Assembly (NCBI GenBank): GCA_018296165.2
Contig: JACKQL020000038.1
Location: 248,001 to 312,000, forward strand
Length of the DNA: 64,000 bases
Reading direction: 5' to 3'
Origin: Termitomyces sp. T153
Lineage: Eukaryota; Basidiomycota; Agaricomycetes; Agaricales; Lyophyllaceae
Part shown: positions 11,575-23,014 of the stretch, one piece after another
How the letters are laid out: the number at the start of each line of letters is the position of its first letter
Position numbering within the stretch: position 1 is the stretch's first letter
Notes under the pieces: model-generated
Databases searched by the model: none
What the model saw: the letters and a program-made list of their open reading frames with translations, nothing else
Told to the model about the DNA's origin: nothing
Translations under genes and position numbers: made by a program

Positions 11575-12635
11575 TGTTACTGTTTGGACTGTCCCACCCT
11601 TGCCTAGCTTAGCCTGTGGGGATTGGCACCTCTATCTAGCCAACCTCCAGGCCACCTAGCCCCTTCTTACTCCCTCACTATCTCAGCTCCCAGGCCTAAT
11701 GGGTATATTGTACTTGGCATATGGTATATTATTGTCAATCATTGATCCTTCCACTACTAGGCCCAATGAGTCAATGGTTTGTAGTCATCAGCCTTTGCTT
11801 GTCATTAGGTTGTAGTCAGCAGCCTTCAACTTAGTCATAGGTACTTAGTCATCTAGTAGCCTTGTAGTATAAAGGTGGACCTGGGGATAGGATATCCCCA
11901 GTCTAGAAAATAGCATTGCTTCTGAGTTTCTGGGTTTCTTCACTAACATAACTGTCAGTACCCATATCATTTCCCCCTTCCCTTCACTATTATCCAACCT
12001 CAGATTCTACACAGTCCTTCTCTGGATTTCAGCCACACCTCCAGATCTCAGCCACAGTCTTGTTTCAGCCACATCCAGGTTTTAGCTACCCCCTAGGACT
12101 GCTTTTCCTGTTCCAGATCATTTTCACAGGCCCAGATCACTTTCACAGGTTCCAGATCACTCCCACCTGTCCCAGATCACTTCCACATGTCCCAGATCAC
12201 TTCCACATGTCCAAGATCACTTCCACCTGTTCCAGATCACTTCCAGAATTGCTTCCCTGGTTCCAGATCACTTCCTCATGACTTAGATCACTTCCTGCTA
12301 TGACTTAGATCACTTCCACCTGACTCAGATTACTTTCACCTGACTTAGATCACTTCCACCTGACTTAGATCACTTCCAGCTTCTCCTTTTGGTAGATCCT
12401 ACAGCCATATAAAATCCCCTAGTCTGTAGCTACACTCCAGTCTTGAGATTACCTATTGTGTTTGCTTTTTGTTTGTGTTCATCCTCCTGTCTCTTTCTCT
12501 TCAATCTATCAGTTTCTAGGTTGATCCTTTCCAGTTCTCTTATTTCTCAACTCAACCACATATTTGTGGCTATCAAGTCTGCCCAGGTGGTTCTTTTGCT
12601 CTGTGGGAGCCCCCCTAGGGTCAAGAGATCCTGAC
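11575..12635 (+). repeat. LTR F1 (about 1.06 kb)
   Basis: Direct-repeat partner of 13396-14399. Both share CCTAGCTTAGCCTGTGG, the ATGGTATATTATTGTCAATC block, a minisatellite, TATA-like ATATAAAA/ATATAAGG followed by TCTGTAGCTACAC, and a TGACA end. The first bases differ from F2 (TGTTACTG against TGTAAGG), so the left edge is approximate. Confidence 0.75.
12113..12379 (+). repeat. Minisatellite in LTR F1: AGATCACTTCCACCTGtcc units
   Basis: About 13 diverged units near 20 bp, each with the core AGATCACTTCC. Two unit types occur in blocks: CCAGATCACTTCCACCTGT first, then TTAGATCACTTCCACCTGAC. The array lies just upstream of the TATA-like box, where an LTR promoter would take regulatory input (inference). 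Confidence 0.8.
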
Positions 12636-13395
12636 AATAACTGTAAGTGCAGCCCCTTGCTTCACTCCACCCTCTGCCTTTGCCACTTGTTGGTTGCCCA
12701 CTGCTTGCCTGCTGTGTTTCTGGCCAGCTCACTTGCTGCTTGCCTCTTGACTGGATGGTCAGGACATGAGTGATGGGCTTAGCTTGGACTATCCATGGCT
12801 GACATTTCTTTACAGGTTATCTGACTCCTATGCAGCACCCCTCCCTAGCCTGCTGCATCAACCCTACTCCCTATTTGCCCTCACCAGGCATAACCCTATT
12901 CTATTTCCCTGACATGCCACTCTACATGCTCCATCTCCCATACCTTGGGGTAGTAGTGTCATCCCTTGCTTGCTACCTGCCTGCTGCTGCTTAATGCCAG
13001 CCTGCTTACCACTTGCTTGTTACTCACTACTGCTCATCAGTCCCTAGGCCATGTTGGCCTCACTCTAGTGCCAGATGACCACTCATGCACCTGGCCTCTA
13101 ACTCTTTGTGTACTCCTGCTTCTCTTTGACTCCAATGCTTGCCTAATAGCCTACCCCTTGTCCACTCCTGGCCTGCCCCTGCTTGTATGCCAGCCTGCTG
13201 GTCACTCACTTGTCACTTGCTATGGCCTGCTAGTTACTCCTTCATTGCCCAGCTGTCAGCCAAACCTCCTACTGCCACCACCTCTATATTATGTGTATAG
13301 CACTTTACAACTATGACCCAGCTTAAACCACCATGCTCCTTACTGTCAAGCCCTGGCTGCTCCCTGTCAGGTCAATGGACCTTGAGGAGGGGTGA
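12636..13395 (+). mobile_element. Non-coding interior between LTRs F1 and F2
   Basis: About 760 bp, very rich in CT and CTTGC/CTGC words, with no gag or pol similarity. It ends in a polypurine tract (CTTGAGGAGGGGTGA) directly before LTR F2, so the unit F1-interior-F2 has the form of a non-autonomous LTR element on the plus strand. No matching target duplication was found. Confidence 0.55.
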
Positions 13396-14399
13396 TGTAA
13401 GGGGACTGGTCTTTGGATCATCCCACTCTTGCCTAGCTTAGCCTGTGGAGATTGGCACCTCTATCTAGCTGACCTCCAGGCTGCCTAGCTCCTTCTTACT
13501 CCCTCACCATCTTGGCTCCCAAGCCTAATGGATATATCATACCTAGCACATGGTATATTATTGTCAATCATTGACCCTTCTACTACTAGGCCCAATGTAA
13601 TAGAGCATGCATTACTTGCTTCACTTTTTGCTATTAATTCTATTATTATTAATTATATGGATAGCATTATCATGACTCATTCCATTCCCCCCTTCCCTTC
13701 ACCATTATCCAACCTCAGAGTCCACACAGTCCCTCTCTGGATCTCAGCCACACCCTCAGATCTTAGCCATAGTCCTGATTTAGTCACCTCCAGGTTTTAG
13801 CCACCTCTAGGACTACTTTTCCTGTTCCAAATCATTCCCATAGGCACAGATCACTTCCACAGGTTCCAGATCACTTCCACTTGTCCCAGATCACTTCCAC
13901 CTGTCCCAGATCACTTCCACCTGTCCAAGATCACTTCTACCTGTCCAAGATCACTTCCACTTGTCCAAGATCACCTCCAGGATTGCTTCTCTTGTTTCAG
14001 ATCACTTACTCATGACTTAGATCACTTTCTGCTATGACTTAGATCACTTCCACCTGACTCAGATTACTTCCACCTGACTAAGATCACTTCTACTTGACTT
14101 AGATCACTTCCACTTGTGTTAGATCACTCCCACCTGACTTAGATCACTTCCATCTTCTCCTTTTGGCAGTGTCCTACAACTATATAAGGTCTCTTAGTCT
14201 GTAGCTACACCCCAGCCTTGACATTACCCAATATCTTGTTTGTGTTCTGTTGTTATCTGATCTTCTCTCCATTCATTACTCACTCTCATTTCTTAGTTTC
14301 TTAGTTTCTTTCCCTATTTACATACTTGCTGTTGGCATCACCTCCCCAAGGTGGTTTTGGCTCCTGTAAGAGTCCTCCTCCAGGACTGTGGTCCTGACA
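13396..14399 (+). repeat. LTR F2 (1,004 bp)
   Basis: TGTAAGG to GTCCTGACA, preceded by a polypurine tract. It shares its whole plan with F1. Confidence 0.75.
13827..14153 (+). repeat. Minisatellite in LTR F2
   Basis: About 15 units of the same AGATCACTTCC core as in F1, again CCAGATCACTTCCAC units first and TTAGATCACTTCCAC units after. Confidence 0.8.
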
Positions 14400-16119
14400 G
14401 TTGCCATCTCAACAATCAGAGGATCAACAATGCCCTCCAAAGAAGTGGTACCCCTTTTACCTGATCAGAAACCTTGTTGATTGCCCCACAGTGCCAAGAC
14501 CCACCTCTGCTCCATCTACAACAATCTTCAGACTGCTCCAGAGCATGAATGGAAGATTGCCCCCACCTCCATCATGACCCCCCAAGAGTCTCAAGTGATG
14601 TCCTTGTGTGACCAACTTCTCTGCCACTCTCCAGCATTTGTGGACAACTACTCCCCAACACAAATGATGTCTTTCCATGTCTGGGCAACAGTCCAACCCA
14701 CCCAAGCTCTTGAAAAGCACCCAGATTACATCCACCACATCCAAGCACAACTCTGGGGACCTCTGCCACTTATCCAACAACTCTGCCACTCAGTGGTAAC
14801 TTCCATTAAACATTTGCATGTTATGCTGATATGAATAACAAGGAAAATCCCACTCTGGACCCCCCTTCCTGCCCAGCCTGACCTCCACCACAACTCTGCC
14901 AATAGGCCAAACCCCCAACCCAACCCTTACATTGCCTCTGGACCCCTGGTTTGTGTGCTGGGAAGAATGGATCAACAAAACATGTCCTTGGGCCCTTTTC
15001 CCTTGCTCCGCACCACCTCTGAAGTCAACTCTGTTGGTGAGCCATCCACTGACCAGCCCCTATGCCAACTCTGGACCATTGGCTCCTACTCTAGAAGAAG
15101 ACATAAAACCCTGAGCTCACCCTCAGACCAACCTTGCCTGTGCTCCACCAAATCCAGAAGAGCTCTGCCAGCAAGTCTGCACCCCACCAACTCTTGCACT
15201 GCCTCCATTCCACTGGCTCCACTCTGAGAAGGGATGAAACTACTGCTGGACCTCCAATACAACACTGAACTCTCCAGTACAACTCTTGATGCAACTCTGC
15301 CAGTAAGCTAGCAGCTGACCTGCCCATAAACGCCACCTCCACAACCTCTAGGGAGAACAACCCACAGAATGCCAACTCCAAAACCCTTCCTTGTGCCAAA
15401 AGCAACTCCACCAAGAAGAATTATCCACCCACCAACCTCCATGCCACCTCTGGACTACAGACCCTTACTCCAAGAAGGATGAACCCATGCTCTGGACTTA
15501 AAACACACTTGTCCCAACAAGCTCTGGCAGCACCCCAAGCTCCAAACATGCTAGAAACACATAAGACTCCCCTGCCCATCTCTGGACTTATCCTTGGCCA
15601 GGAACAAGAAGGAATATCATGTAGCTGGCCCAGAATCTACAAACCCCAACCAAGCACAACCCTCTGCTGATACTCTGGAGTGCAGCAAAACCCCAACCAG
15701 GCACAAAACATGATACTCTGGAGTACAGCAAATGCCTAACTCCTGACAAAATGCAATACTCTGGAGTTTGAAAAATGCCTATGCAAGCACCTCTCCACCC
15801 AAAACAAAAGCCTCCAAACACCCCACCCTTGAAGTCATCCACTCAACTCCTCACACTCAGAGATTGACAGATTGCAAGAATGAGCAAACCAAACTTCAAG
15901 AAAGTATCTCTGCCCCTATGCTAACACACCCAACAGCATAGCTGGCATGTAAAACAGTTCCCCACCAAGTCTACTGCAATGACAACCCCAACCTCAGAGC
16001 CCCACTGCTAAACTGCTGAGGACTCCCCCATAACTCTATCACCCCCACTGTCATCAAAAGGGACCTTCACCCCCTCTGCCAGCTGTGTCAGAGCAAAATC
16101 TGCACTTTGCACATGAATG
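14400..16119 (+). other. C-rich, repeat-derived stretch with broken plus-strand frames
   Basis: Starts right after LTR F2 with ACAATGCCCTCCAAAGAAG, which could be a gag start after a primer-binding region. The longest frame is 14481-14834 (117 codons). From 14.9 to 16.1 kb the plus strand has many short open runs with common CTCTGG and CAACTCTG words. I see no recognisable retroelement domain. CpG is nearly absent. Probably decayed interior of an unidentified element. Confidence 0.35.
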
Positions 16120-16146
16120 CAGGGAGCTGGCTAAGCCAGCTCCCTG
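16120..16146. repeat. Perfect 27-nt palindrome
   Basis: Arms CAGGGAGCTGGCT and AGCCAGCTCCCTG around one central A. It lies at the border between the plus-strand C-rich stretch and the minus-strand gypsy fragment. Confidence 0.85.
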
Positions 16147-16174
16147 GGTATTTGTGCAGGCAGCTCATACAGCT

Positions 16175-16850
16175 GCTCCATTCAAATGTGGGTGAAGCTG
16201 CCAATGAGCATGTTGCATATGATTTGGCTAGGCAGGATAGGGCAATTATACTGGACCCAGGGAATATGAGATACTGTCAGTATGCATACTGGTGGAAAGA
16301 AGTCAGGGCATAGGCTGCTGTGTTCTGAGTTGTCCCAAGCAAAGGCTTGATTTTGCTTAGCAACAAAGTTAACCAATATATTGAGTTCATTGCTAGTGAG
16401 GAAGCTAGTGTTGTGTTTGCTAACAAAGGTTATTTTGTCCTCATTGGTAATTTGTCCTGTCAGTACAAAAAGAGGTGGGTTGGGGTCAAGTGTCAGCCTG
16501 GTCACTAGGGGATCACCAACAATTTTGTGCTTGATGCAAAAGTCTTCTGATACTTGGCTAGCAATCAATGGGTTTGGTTTTCAAAGCAACAGGTTTGTAC
16601 TTCTTTTTGACCTGAACACCTTTATGTTTAGTATTATTAGCAATAAAAATAGTGGGGAAGGAGTAATGAATGAAGACATCTATACCAATTTTAGTAGTAG
16701 AGGAGTAGGGAGTTGTGGTTGTAAGTCCAAGAATTTTGTGATCAGAAACATCTGTAGAGATGTCATAGGAGTTAGTAGGTAGAGGTTCAAAAAGAGAAGG
16801 ATGGTAGCATGGATATAGGCAAGAGAAGGGCATTGTAGGTTTTCTGTAAG
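16175..16850 (-). pseudogene. Fragment of gypsy-A pol (segment just before RT)
   Basis: Minus-strand pieces KKYKPVALKTKP, then LVNFVAKQNQAFAWDNSE, DFFPPVCILTVSHIPWVQ and YNCPILPSQI. Established knowledge: in a group of basidiomycete gypsy polyproteins a KKYKPVA segment and a PPVxxPTVPHxPW segment come directly before the RT domain. RT itself is missing here. The frame is broken at 16,560. Confidence 0.7.
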
Positions 16851-16869
16851 TAAATCATCTGTAGGTAAG

Positions 16870-19049
16870 ACATCATCTTCTAATTCAGCACAAGAAATAA
16901 ATGAAACTTGTCAGGTCTGGTGGTTATATTCAATAACTAGCACCAGGTTGCTAGCACTGTTGCTGAATATGTTGGTGAGGTGCTAGGGCTTGCTTTGGCT
17001 GTGGGAATGGGTATGTGGCTTGATTGTCAAGGCATAGGCAGTTTTGGAGGTAGTTTGGCAATGTTCTGCATGTGGTCTTCATTGAGCTTGTTAACAGGTG
17101 TATTGTACAGTTGTGTGTCATTTTTGTTGTCTGCAACAAATGGTGCATTGGCTGCCAATCTCTCTATTGCATTGATTTAGGTCAGTTTGCCAGTTTCTGC
17201 ATGTATTTCAGTGAGGTCTTGCAGGCTTAGATCTTTTGGGTAACCATCTCATTGTTCCAGAAAACATACATGAAATGACTCATATATCTTGCAAGTTTGT
17301 GGATCATCACACCAATAAGCTTTTGAGTTCTGTGCATAGCCTATTAGGACATTCAACACTTTGGGGGTTCAATTTCAGGTTGTGTTGATTGAGAATGAGA
17401 ACAAAGGCTCAACATCCAATATCCTGCATGTATAGTAGTTAGGCTTCTGGTTATACCACAATTCAAATGGAGTTTTGCTGCCAAGAGACTTTGGGGCCAT
17501 TTTTGCATGCAGGTGTATTGTGATCATGTATAACTCATTCCAAAGGTAGTCTGAAAATTTTGCTGCTATCTTTATTGTTCTTGCCTTTCCATGGAGTGTC
17601 CTGTGCACTTGTTCTACATGCCCCATGTGTTGGGACATATATGGTGCTCCAATTCATGCTTTGATCCTGTCAAGGCTAGCCATGTTTCCATCTGATTACT
17701 CTTGAGTTCCCCATTATGTCCTGTGTGATAAGTAGCAACTTTTTTTCCAGTTTCAAATTCCCTTGCCTTTTTCCATGTTTTTAAGGCCACAAATGTGCCA
17801 CTCTTCAATTTGTGTGGTATTGACCAAGGCATGTTCATGTAATCATCTACCAAATCCATGATATGTTTATTTCCTTTATGTGACTGAACACTCCTTGGTC
17901 CCACTAGGTCTATCCACACAATTTGTAATCTCTCACTTGCCCTATGCCCTTCTTCTCACACTTTGGGTACCAATGACTTTGTCTGTTTCTCAAGAATGGA
18001 TTGATCACATTTTGGTTATGCATGAATGGAGGTGGATAGCATACCTGGGAGGAGACCAGCACATGTCATAATGGCAACTACTTGGCAATTAACATAACCT
18101 AGATGCCAAGTATCAAGATTGATGGGATGTTGTGCACTGAGTGGTTGTTTGGATAGTGCAGTGCAGCTTGCAGGTTGAGTGTGTACAATTGTTGTTCAGG
18201 GATAAGTGGGCCTGAGGCAAGGAGCATTCTGCTGGTGCTGTCCAAGATAGATACTCCAGTTTTGCTGAACATTATAGAAGCATGCATACCAGTGACAAGT
18301 GCCAAGATGGATATAAGGCAAACAGTGGACATGGGGATGTATAACATGTTTTCAAGTATAAGTTCAGCTTTGTTTTGAACCTGGAGGTGAACTTGTCCAA
18401 TGCCTAGAGCCTCAACCAAAGTCCTGCCTGTACTCAGACTGTTTGTGGTGGAATTGAGTGGAGTGCCATAAAGTCTGAGTGGCAGGGCTATATGTGCCAC
18501 AGTTGCACTGGAGTCAAGATAGAAGGGTTTTCATTGAGTGAGGTGATGGTCAAGTGTTGGACAGGAGAGGAGATTATGGTCATTGCTAGTATGGTCTCAC
18601 AATCACAATTAATGTTATCTCCCCAGTCAACAGACACTCTAAGTTTGTCACCAAAGTCATTGTATTTATTCTCTATTGCTATGAAGCTCTGGTATGCAAA
18701 GAAATCAGTCAAATTGATTGCAACTCTGGCAAAGTCAGCATATGTTGCTGCATCCATCTTCTGTACCTCCAGCTGGATCTTCTGGAGATGTGAGGCATCC
18801 ATGATGTAAGCCTGTCCATCAAAATCTTTTATAGCTATACCATTCTTGGCAGTCTTGTTGTTTGATCCACTTGTTTTAGTGTTCTTTGCTACTCCCTGTG
18901 TGGCTCTGCATGCAGTTTTTAACTCTTCAATAGTTCTCCTGGCCATTCCTTCTCCTTGCCTCACACACTATTCCTTGGTATGGCCTTGGCATGACAAACT
19001 CAGTGCAAAACAGACTTCACAGCATGGATATCCAAGCCCATGGTTGTGG
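16870..19049 (-). pseudogene. Copia-2: zinc knuckle, protease, integrase and hinge, decayed
   Basis: Minus-strand order from 19,049 down: a CCHC-like remnant (CQGHTKE), a gag C-terminal region (18488-18964), a protease and gag-pre-integrase region (18099-18500), integrase core (17614-17919; MWIDLVGPRSVQSHKGNKHI), integrase C-terminal part (17375-17638; VHRTLHGKART, GSKTPFELWYN) and hinge (RLAANAPFVADNKNDTQLYN, about 17.1 kb). RT and RNase H are absent; the sequence passes into the gypsy-A fragment near 16.86 kb. Confidence 0.8.
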
Positions 19050-20311
19050 TGATGTTCTCCTATGCTGCCTAGCTGCCATGCAGGGAAAACAAAAGAAAGC
19101 CTAAACACAAGCAACCAGATAAGGTAGCTGGCAATAGGAAGTAATGGGGGCAAGTCAGTAAATGTCCCAGAAAACAAGAGCTAATGGATGAATGGGTTTT
19201 GTAGGAGACAAGTGAGAAATGTTGCTATTGCTAGCCTAACTCACTAGACAATAATGCAGGGTTGCTAGCAGAAATCACTCAGAAGAGAGGAAGGAAATAA
19301 GTTGGTAAAGAGGTGGACGGAGTGATTGGAAACAATGGAGTTGGTAGGAAAGCAAAAGTTGTTAAGAAAGAGGGATAAAAGAATAGGGATGCAAAACAAG
19401 TCACTAATAACTAGGGTGACAAGGAAGATTGCTAAGGAGGGTAAGGGCCTAGTAACAGGGGGGAGATGGGAGAAGGGGTAAGTGAAATTGGTAAGAGTGG
19501 GAGAACAAATGCAAACTGGTTGCTAGCCATAGTTGCTAGCATTGCTAAGTTGCAGCACACTAAATAGTACCCACAGTTGGTACCCATGCTAAATCAAATA
19601 CAAGGTCATCAAGACTTGTTGCTAAGTTGTTAACAATGATGAGAAAGAGTGATCAGAAGAGAGCTGAAGCCTAAGAGCTGAAAAATACTAAGGAGAGGAC
19701 AATACTCTGATGGATTCTCTGTTCTGTTGCTGTATGTACAGGCAGTATTATCTATACAAGTATAGTATTCAGAAAGGAAAGTTGGTCATTGCCAGCAATG
19801 GCATCTGCCAAAGTCTCCATAATACATACTGAATGTCAGTATGGTAACCAAGTGTATGTATGCAATGTCAAAAAGATGTATAATAGGTGTCAGTAAGAAG
19901 AAAAAGCATACCTAACATCAATATCTGAAGTGTAGATGCTGTTCAGCTATATTTGTAAGCAAGACAAGAGAAATGTTGAGTAAGGGGTTACATGGTCTTT
20001 AATATCCATTTTGAGAAGAAGTATTGTTGTTGCTAAGTAATGTTGCTAGCAATTGTTGCTAAGGAAAGGTCTCAACCTTATCATTCTAGATCCAAAGGCT
20101 AGACTCAACATGATGAGGTTCATGATCCAGCAGTCTTGTGATCACTAAAATCCTGTGCAATGGCTACATTGTTCCAGACCTTGGGGCTAGACCACACATG
20201 ATAATATCATGTGACTTGTGCATAACCCATGCTATGTCCACATCAGATGCTGCCCAGATAAGATAGTCAGAGATATCAGTAATGGTGCTCAGCAACAAGT
20301 AGGTCTTATCA
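19050..20311 (-). repeat. Solo LTR-A splitting copia-2
   Basis: About 1.26 kb, same family as 6905-7996: left end TGATGTTCTCCTATGC, right end GCTCAGCAACAAG...CTTATCA. It sits between the copia-2 gag (right) and zinc knuckle (left). No exact target duplication was found. Confidence 0.75.
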
Positions 20312-21060
20312 ATGAGTATGAGTGCTTGCCTTGATAGCAAGAGCAGTGTTGACAGCAGGTGATTTGGAGAAGTTAGCAAGGCTATCAATGGTTTGGAACA
20401 GTTTCCTGATGTCAGCAGACCTATAGGATGCCTCCTTGGTGGCATCAGAGAGACTGCAAGATACCTACATTTGAATGGCCTCAAAGGACTTGTTGTTGAT
20501 TGAGTTAAGGAGAGCTATGCATTTGAGAAGTACTTTGTCAATGGCCCCAATGGTAAATGCCCGATCAATTAGTTCGCAAATCTTGCGGGTGGTATTTTCA
20601 ATTGGCTCCGAAACGGGCACGTAGGTAGAAAGTGGTTTGCGGATCAAAGCCACTTGTTTTACAGGCCCCTCACACTGAGCTCTCACCTTCAATGCATCGT
20701 AGCATTGTTTTGCCGTGCCGTCAGTGTCAAGGTCTTCCTGTTCAGCCTCGGATACAGCGGCGCGTATTATGCCAATGATGAGACCATTGTTGCTTTGCCA
20801 ATTGGCATGAGCGACGGGCTCCGTAGTGACATCTGGTGCAGAGATGAACCACTCAGGCTTGGAATCGGGGGCGAATATATATTGGTCCAGGCCGGTCTGC
20901 TGCAAGAATATTTTGAGTTTCCTGGACTATACAGTGAACTCCCCGGTAGTTCGGTCGAAAGGGGTCTCGGAGGCGGGCCAGTGAGCATTTAGCCTGACTG
21001 GTCATATGCGAGGGTAGGCCGCGTCAGTGGCCAGGTTCACGGTACCAAGAGGAACAGTTC
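20312..21060 (-). pseudogene. Copia-2 gag (N-terminal part)
   Basis: Minus-strand frame 20465-20905 (146 codons) has the look of copia gag (CYDALKVRAQCEGPVKQVAL). Upstream, after one TAG, the frame continues as LNAHWPASETPFDR. The piece from about 20,540 rightwards keeps normal CpG; the rest of the element has almost none. Confidence 0.65.
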
Positions 21061-21315
21061 CATTGTCTAGTGTAGGGCGAAGGAGCGGGAAAAACAAGAG
21101 ATCTTTTTTTAGAAAGATAACGCGCGGAATCCAGACACGCCGTTGATTTGATCGATTCCGAACAAAGCGAGGGCTCGCGAGTGTGAAGAGCAGGAAGCAT
21201 AGTGTCAGGGGATATTCTCAGCATCGTCAGTTCAGTGGTACGCAGCAGAACCCTTGACCTTTTAGAATGATAACTTTGTATACCAACAGATCTGATAGAT
21301 CGATAAGAATAAATC

Positions 21316-21460
21316 CTCAGTTCAAAATATGATTGACTGAGATACTGTACCTGATAGATCAGTTAGAATAAATCTACATAACTATGTCAGCATGTGGGTC
21401 CGATCGAGGATATGTACAGTTAGACGCTCACCCTCAGTTCAAGGTATAATTGACTGAGGG
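21316..21460. repeat. Two copies of a short near-palindrome
   Basis: 21316-21341 and 21431-21460 both have CTCAGTTCAA, a 7-nt spacer, and TTGACTGAG. Arms pair except for one base. GATAGATC and TAGAATAAATC words near them are also doubled. There is no gene in 21,060-21,950. Confidence 0.6.
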
Positions 21461-21951
21461 TGCAGTAAGATACGTAGTTGTACATATATATAATAGTAAC
21501 AATGCAGGATTAGGCCAAGGGACGAGATCATGAGCATAATGAATAAAGGAAGGGGAGAAACAATGGCGGTAGTGAAGAAACAATGAGGAAGAAGAGAACT
21601 CGAGAGTGATGGTGCCTTACGTGTCGTGAATGACGTTCCAACATCAATGTACTTTATAGGGCATTACTGATAGTAGTAGCACTGGACACCACATTGGCAG
21701 CAAAACAAGGGATCCGTCATTAAGTTGCATGATACAATGTTAGATTTTGGAATCGAAGACAATGCAAAAGCTAGAGAAGACAATGACAATATTTGTAACA
21801 CCGTTAGTGAGCAGTACCCGCCACAGATAATACGAACGTTGAAGACAATCAGAACGATGATAATGCAATGATTAGAATTGAAAACTGTGTATGTGGTTGA
21901 GACAATTTTCAGTAAGGTGCAGCAAAGAAATCAAAGATGGCAAAACACCTC

Positions 21952-22956
21952 TTAGAGGTAAATGAGATTGATTACAAAACCTACACCAATCAAGAAAGCA
22001 GATGTTCCTCTGGTTGAAGTAGATACACGTCCGCTAACGCCTCCATTGCTAACCCAAAGGCATATACAAAATGAGGCTTTGGTCGCAAATATATATATAT
22101 GAGACGAACTTACAAGTTTCCTGTAGCCACTCCAAGCGGAGCCGAAGTTGTCAAACTGGTGATTGTGGGGAGGTTTGGTGTCATTGATACTGTGGGAAAG
22201 TTTGGTGTCGTTGATGTTGGTACAGTCGTAGGATCATCCAACGATGTTCCTCCAGAAAGTCCCGTCTCCGTTACAATGTGTGTTGTCAGAGTATCACTAG
22301 CCTGAGTACTAAAAGTAGGAAAAGTGGTAATAGTGACCTCGTGTGTTGTGGCACTAGTCTGATGCGTTGTCGGTATTATTGTTTTGAACGTCGTCGTTGG
22401 CGACTCAGTAGTGTGACGTGTGGTCGTCCTTGTCTGTATGGTTATTGTCTCAGTAATACAGTCGTCATCTTGACCGCAGGTAGAACCATCGGCTGTAAAG
22501 TGACTATTCAGAATATAATTTCCTCCAGACTCGATCAAATACTCACGGCAGCAGCCTGCATTTTCTCCTGGGCATTGGAAAGTTTCCGGGAAACACTGGG
22601 GGTCGCCAGTGCAGGTCTCCCCACTAGGACAACATCCGTCTTGTCCAATGCAATCAAACCCATTTGGGCAACAACCTACGCCTAAAAGGTGATGTAACAC
22701 TATAAGACACTTTATTTAGACTCAAAATACTAAATTGACCTTTGGAGCATTGGTGCGAATCAGGAGGACACGTCCCAATCTGTCGTTTAAAGAGGCCAGC
22801 ATCGGAATGAAGGGGCTCTGAGCGAAGTAGAGGGTTGACAACACCACCACACTCGCCGCGTTCGATAAAGGGTTTAGCGGGTCGTGGGGTACCACTCCAT
22901 ACAGATAGCGCAAATATAAGAAGCAGTACCAAAGACGTGACTTTCGAGCGCAACAT
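21952..22956 (-). CDS. Secreted cysteine-rich GPI-anchored protein, paralogue 2
   Basis: Four exons: 22740-22956, 22547-22681, 22114-22492, 21952-22048 (828 nt, 275 aa). Signal peptide (hydrophobic core about residues 8-20), a pro-region ending LFKR (a Kex2-type site), then cysteine motifs GCCPNGFDC, GCCPSGETC and, only after splicing intron 2, GCCPDGSTC. A Thr/Ser-rich stalk of about 120 residues follows, and a C-terminal hydrophobic tail (SAFLIGVGFVINLIYL) after NGG/SG residues fits GPI anchoring. Introns 54-65 nt, GT-AG. Phases (1,1,2) are the same as in the gene at 233-1071, so the two are true paralogues. Same orientation, about 21 kb apart, with repeats between. Molecular role unknown; a surface protein is inferred. 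Confidence 0.85.
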
Positions 22957-22975
22957 CGGGCGATATACTCAAACT

Positions 22976-23014
22976 CTACCTACCTACCTACCTACTTACC
23001 TATCTACTTATATA
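22976..23014 (-). promoter_or_regulatory. TATA box and CTAC tetranucleotide repeat upstream of GPI gene 2
   Basis: TATATAAG on the minus strand at 23007-23014, about 50 bp before the ATG. Between the two lies a short run of GTAG units (CTAC on plus, 22976-23003), which would fall in the 5' UTR. Confidence 0.5.

Noticed and set aside
12113..14153. CRISPR-like array of AGATCACTTCC repeats
   Set aside because: Units are directly joined without unique spacers, lie in LTRs, and the genome is eukaryotic.
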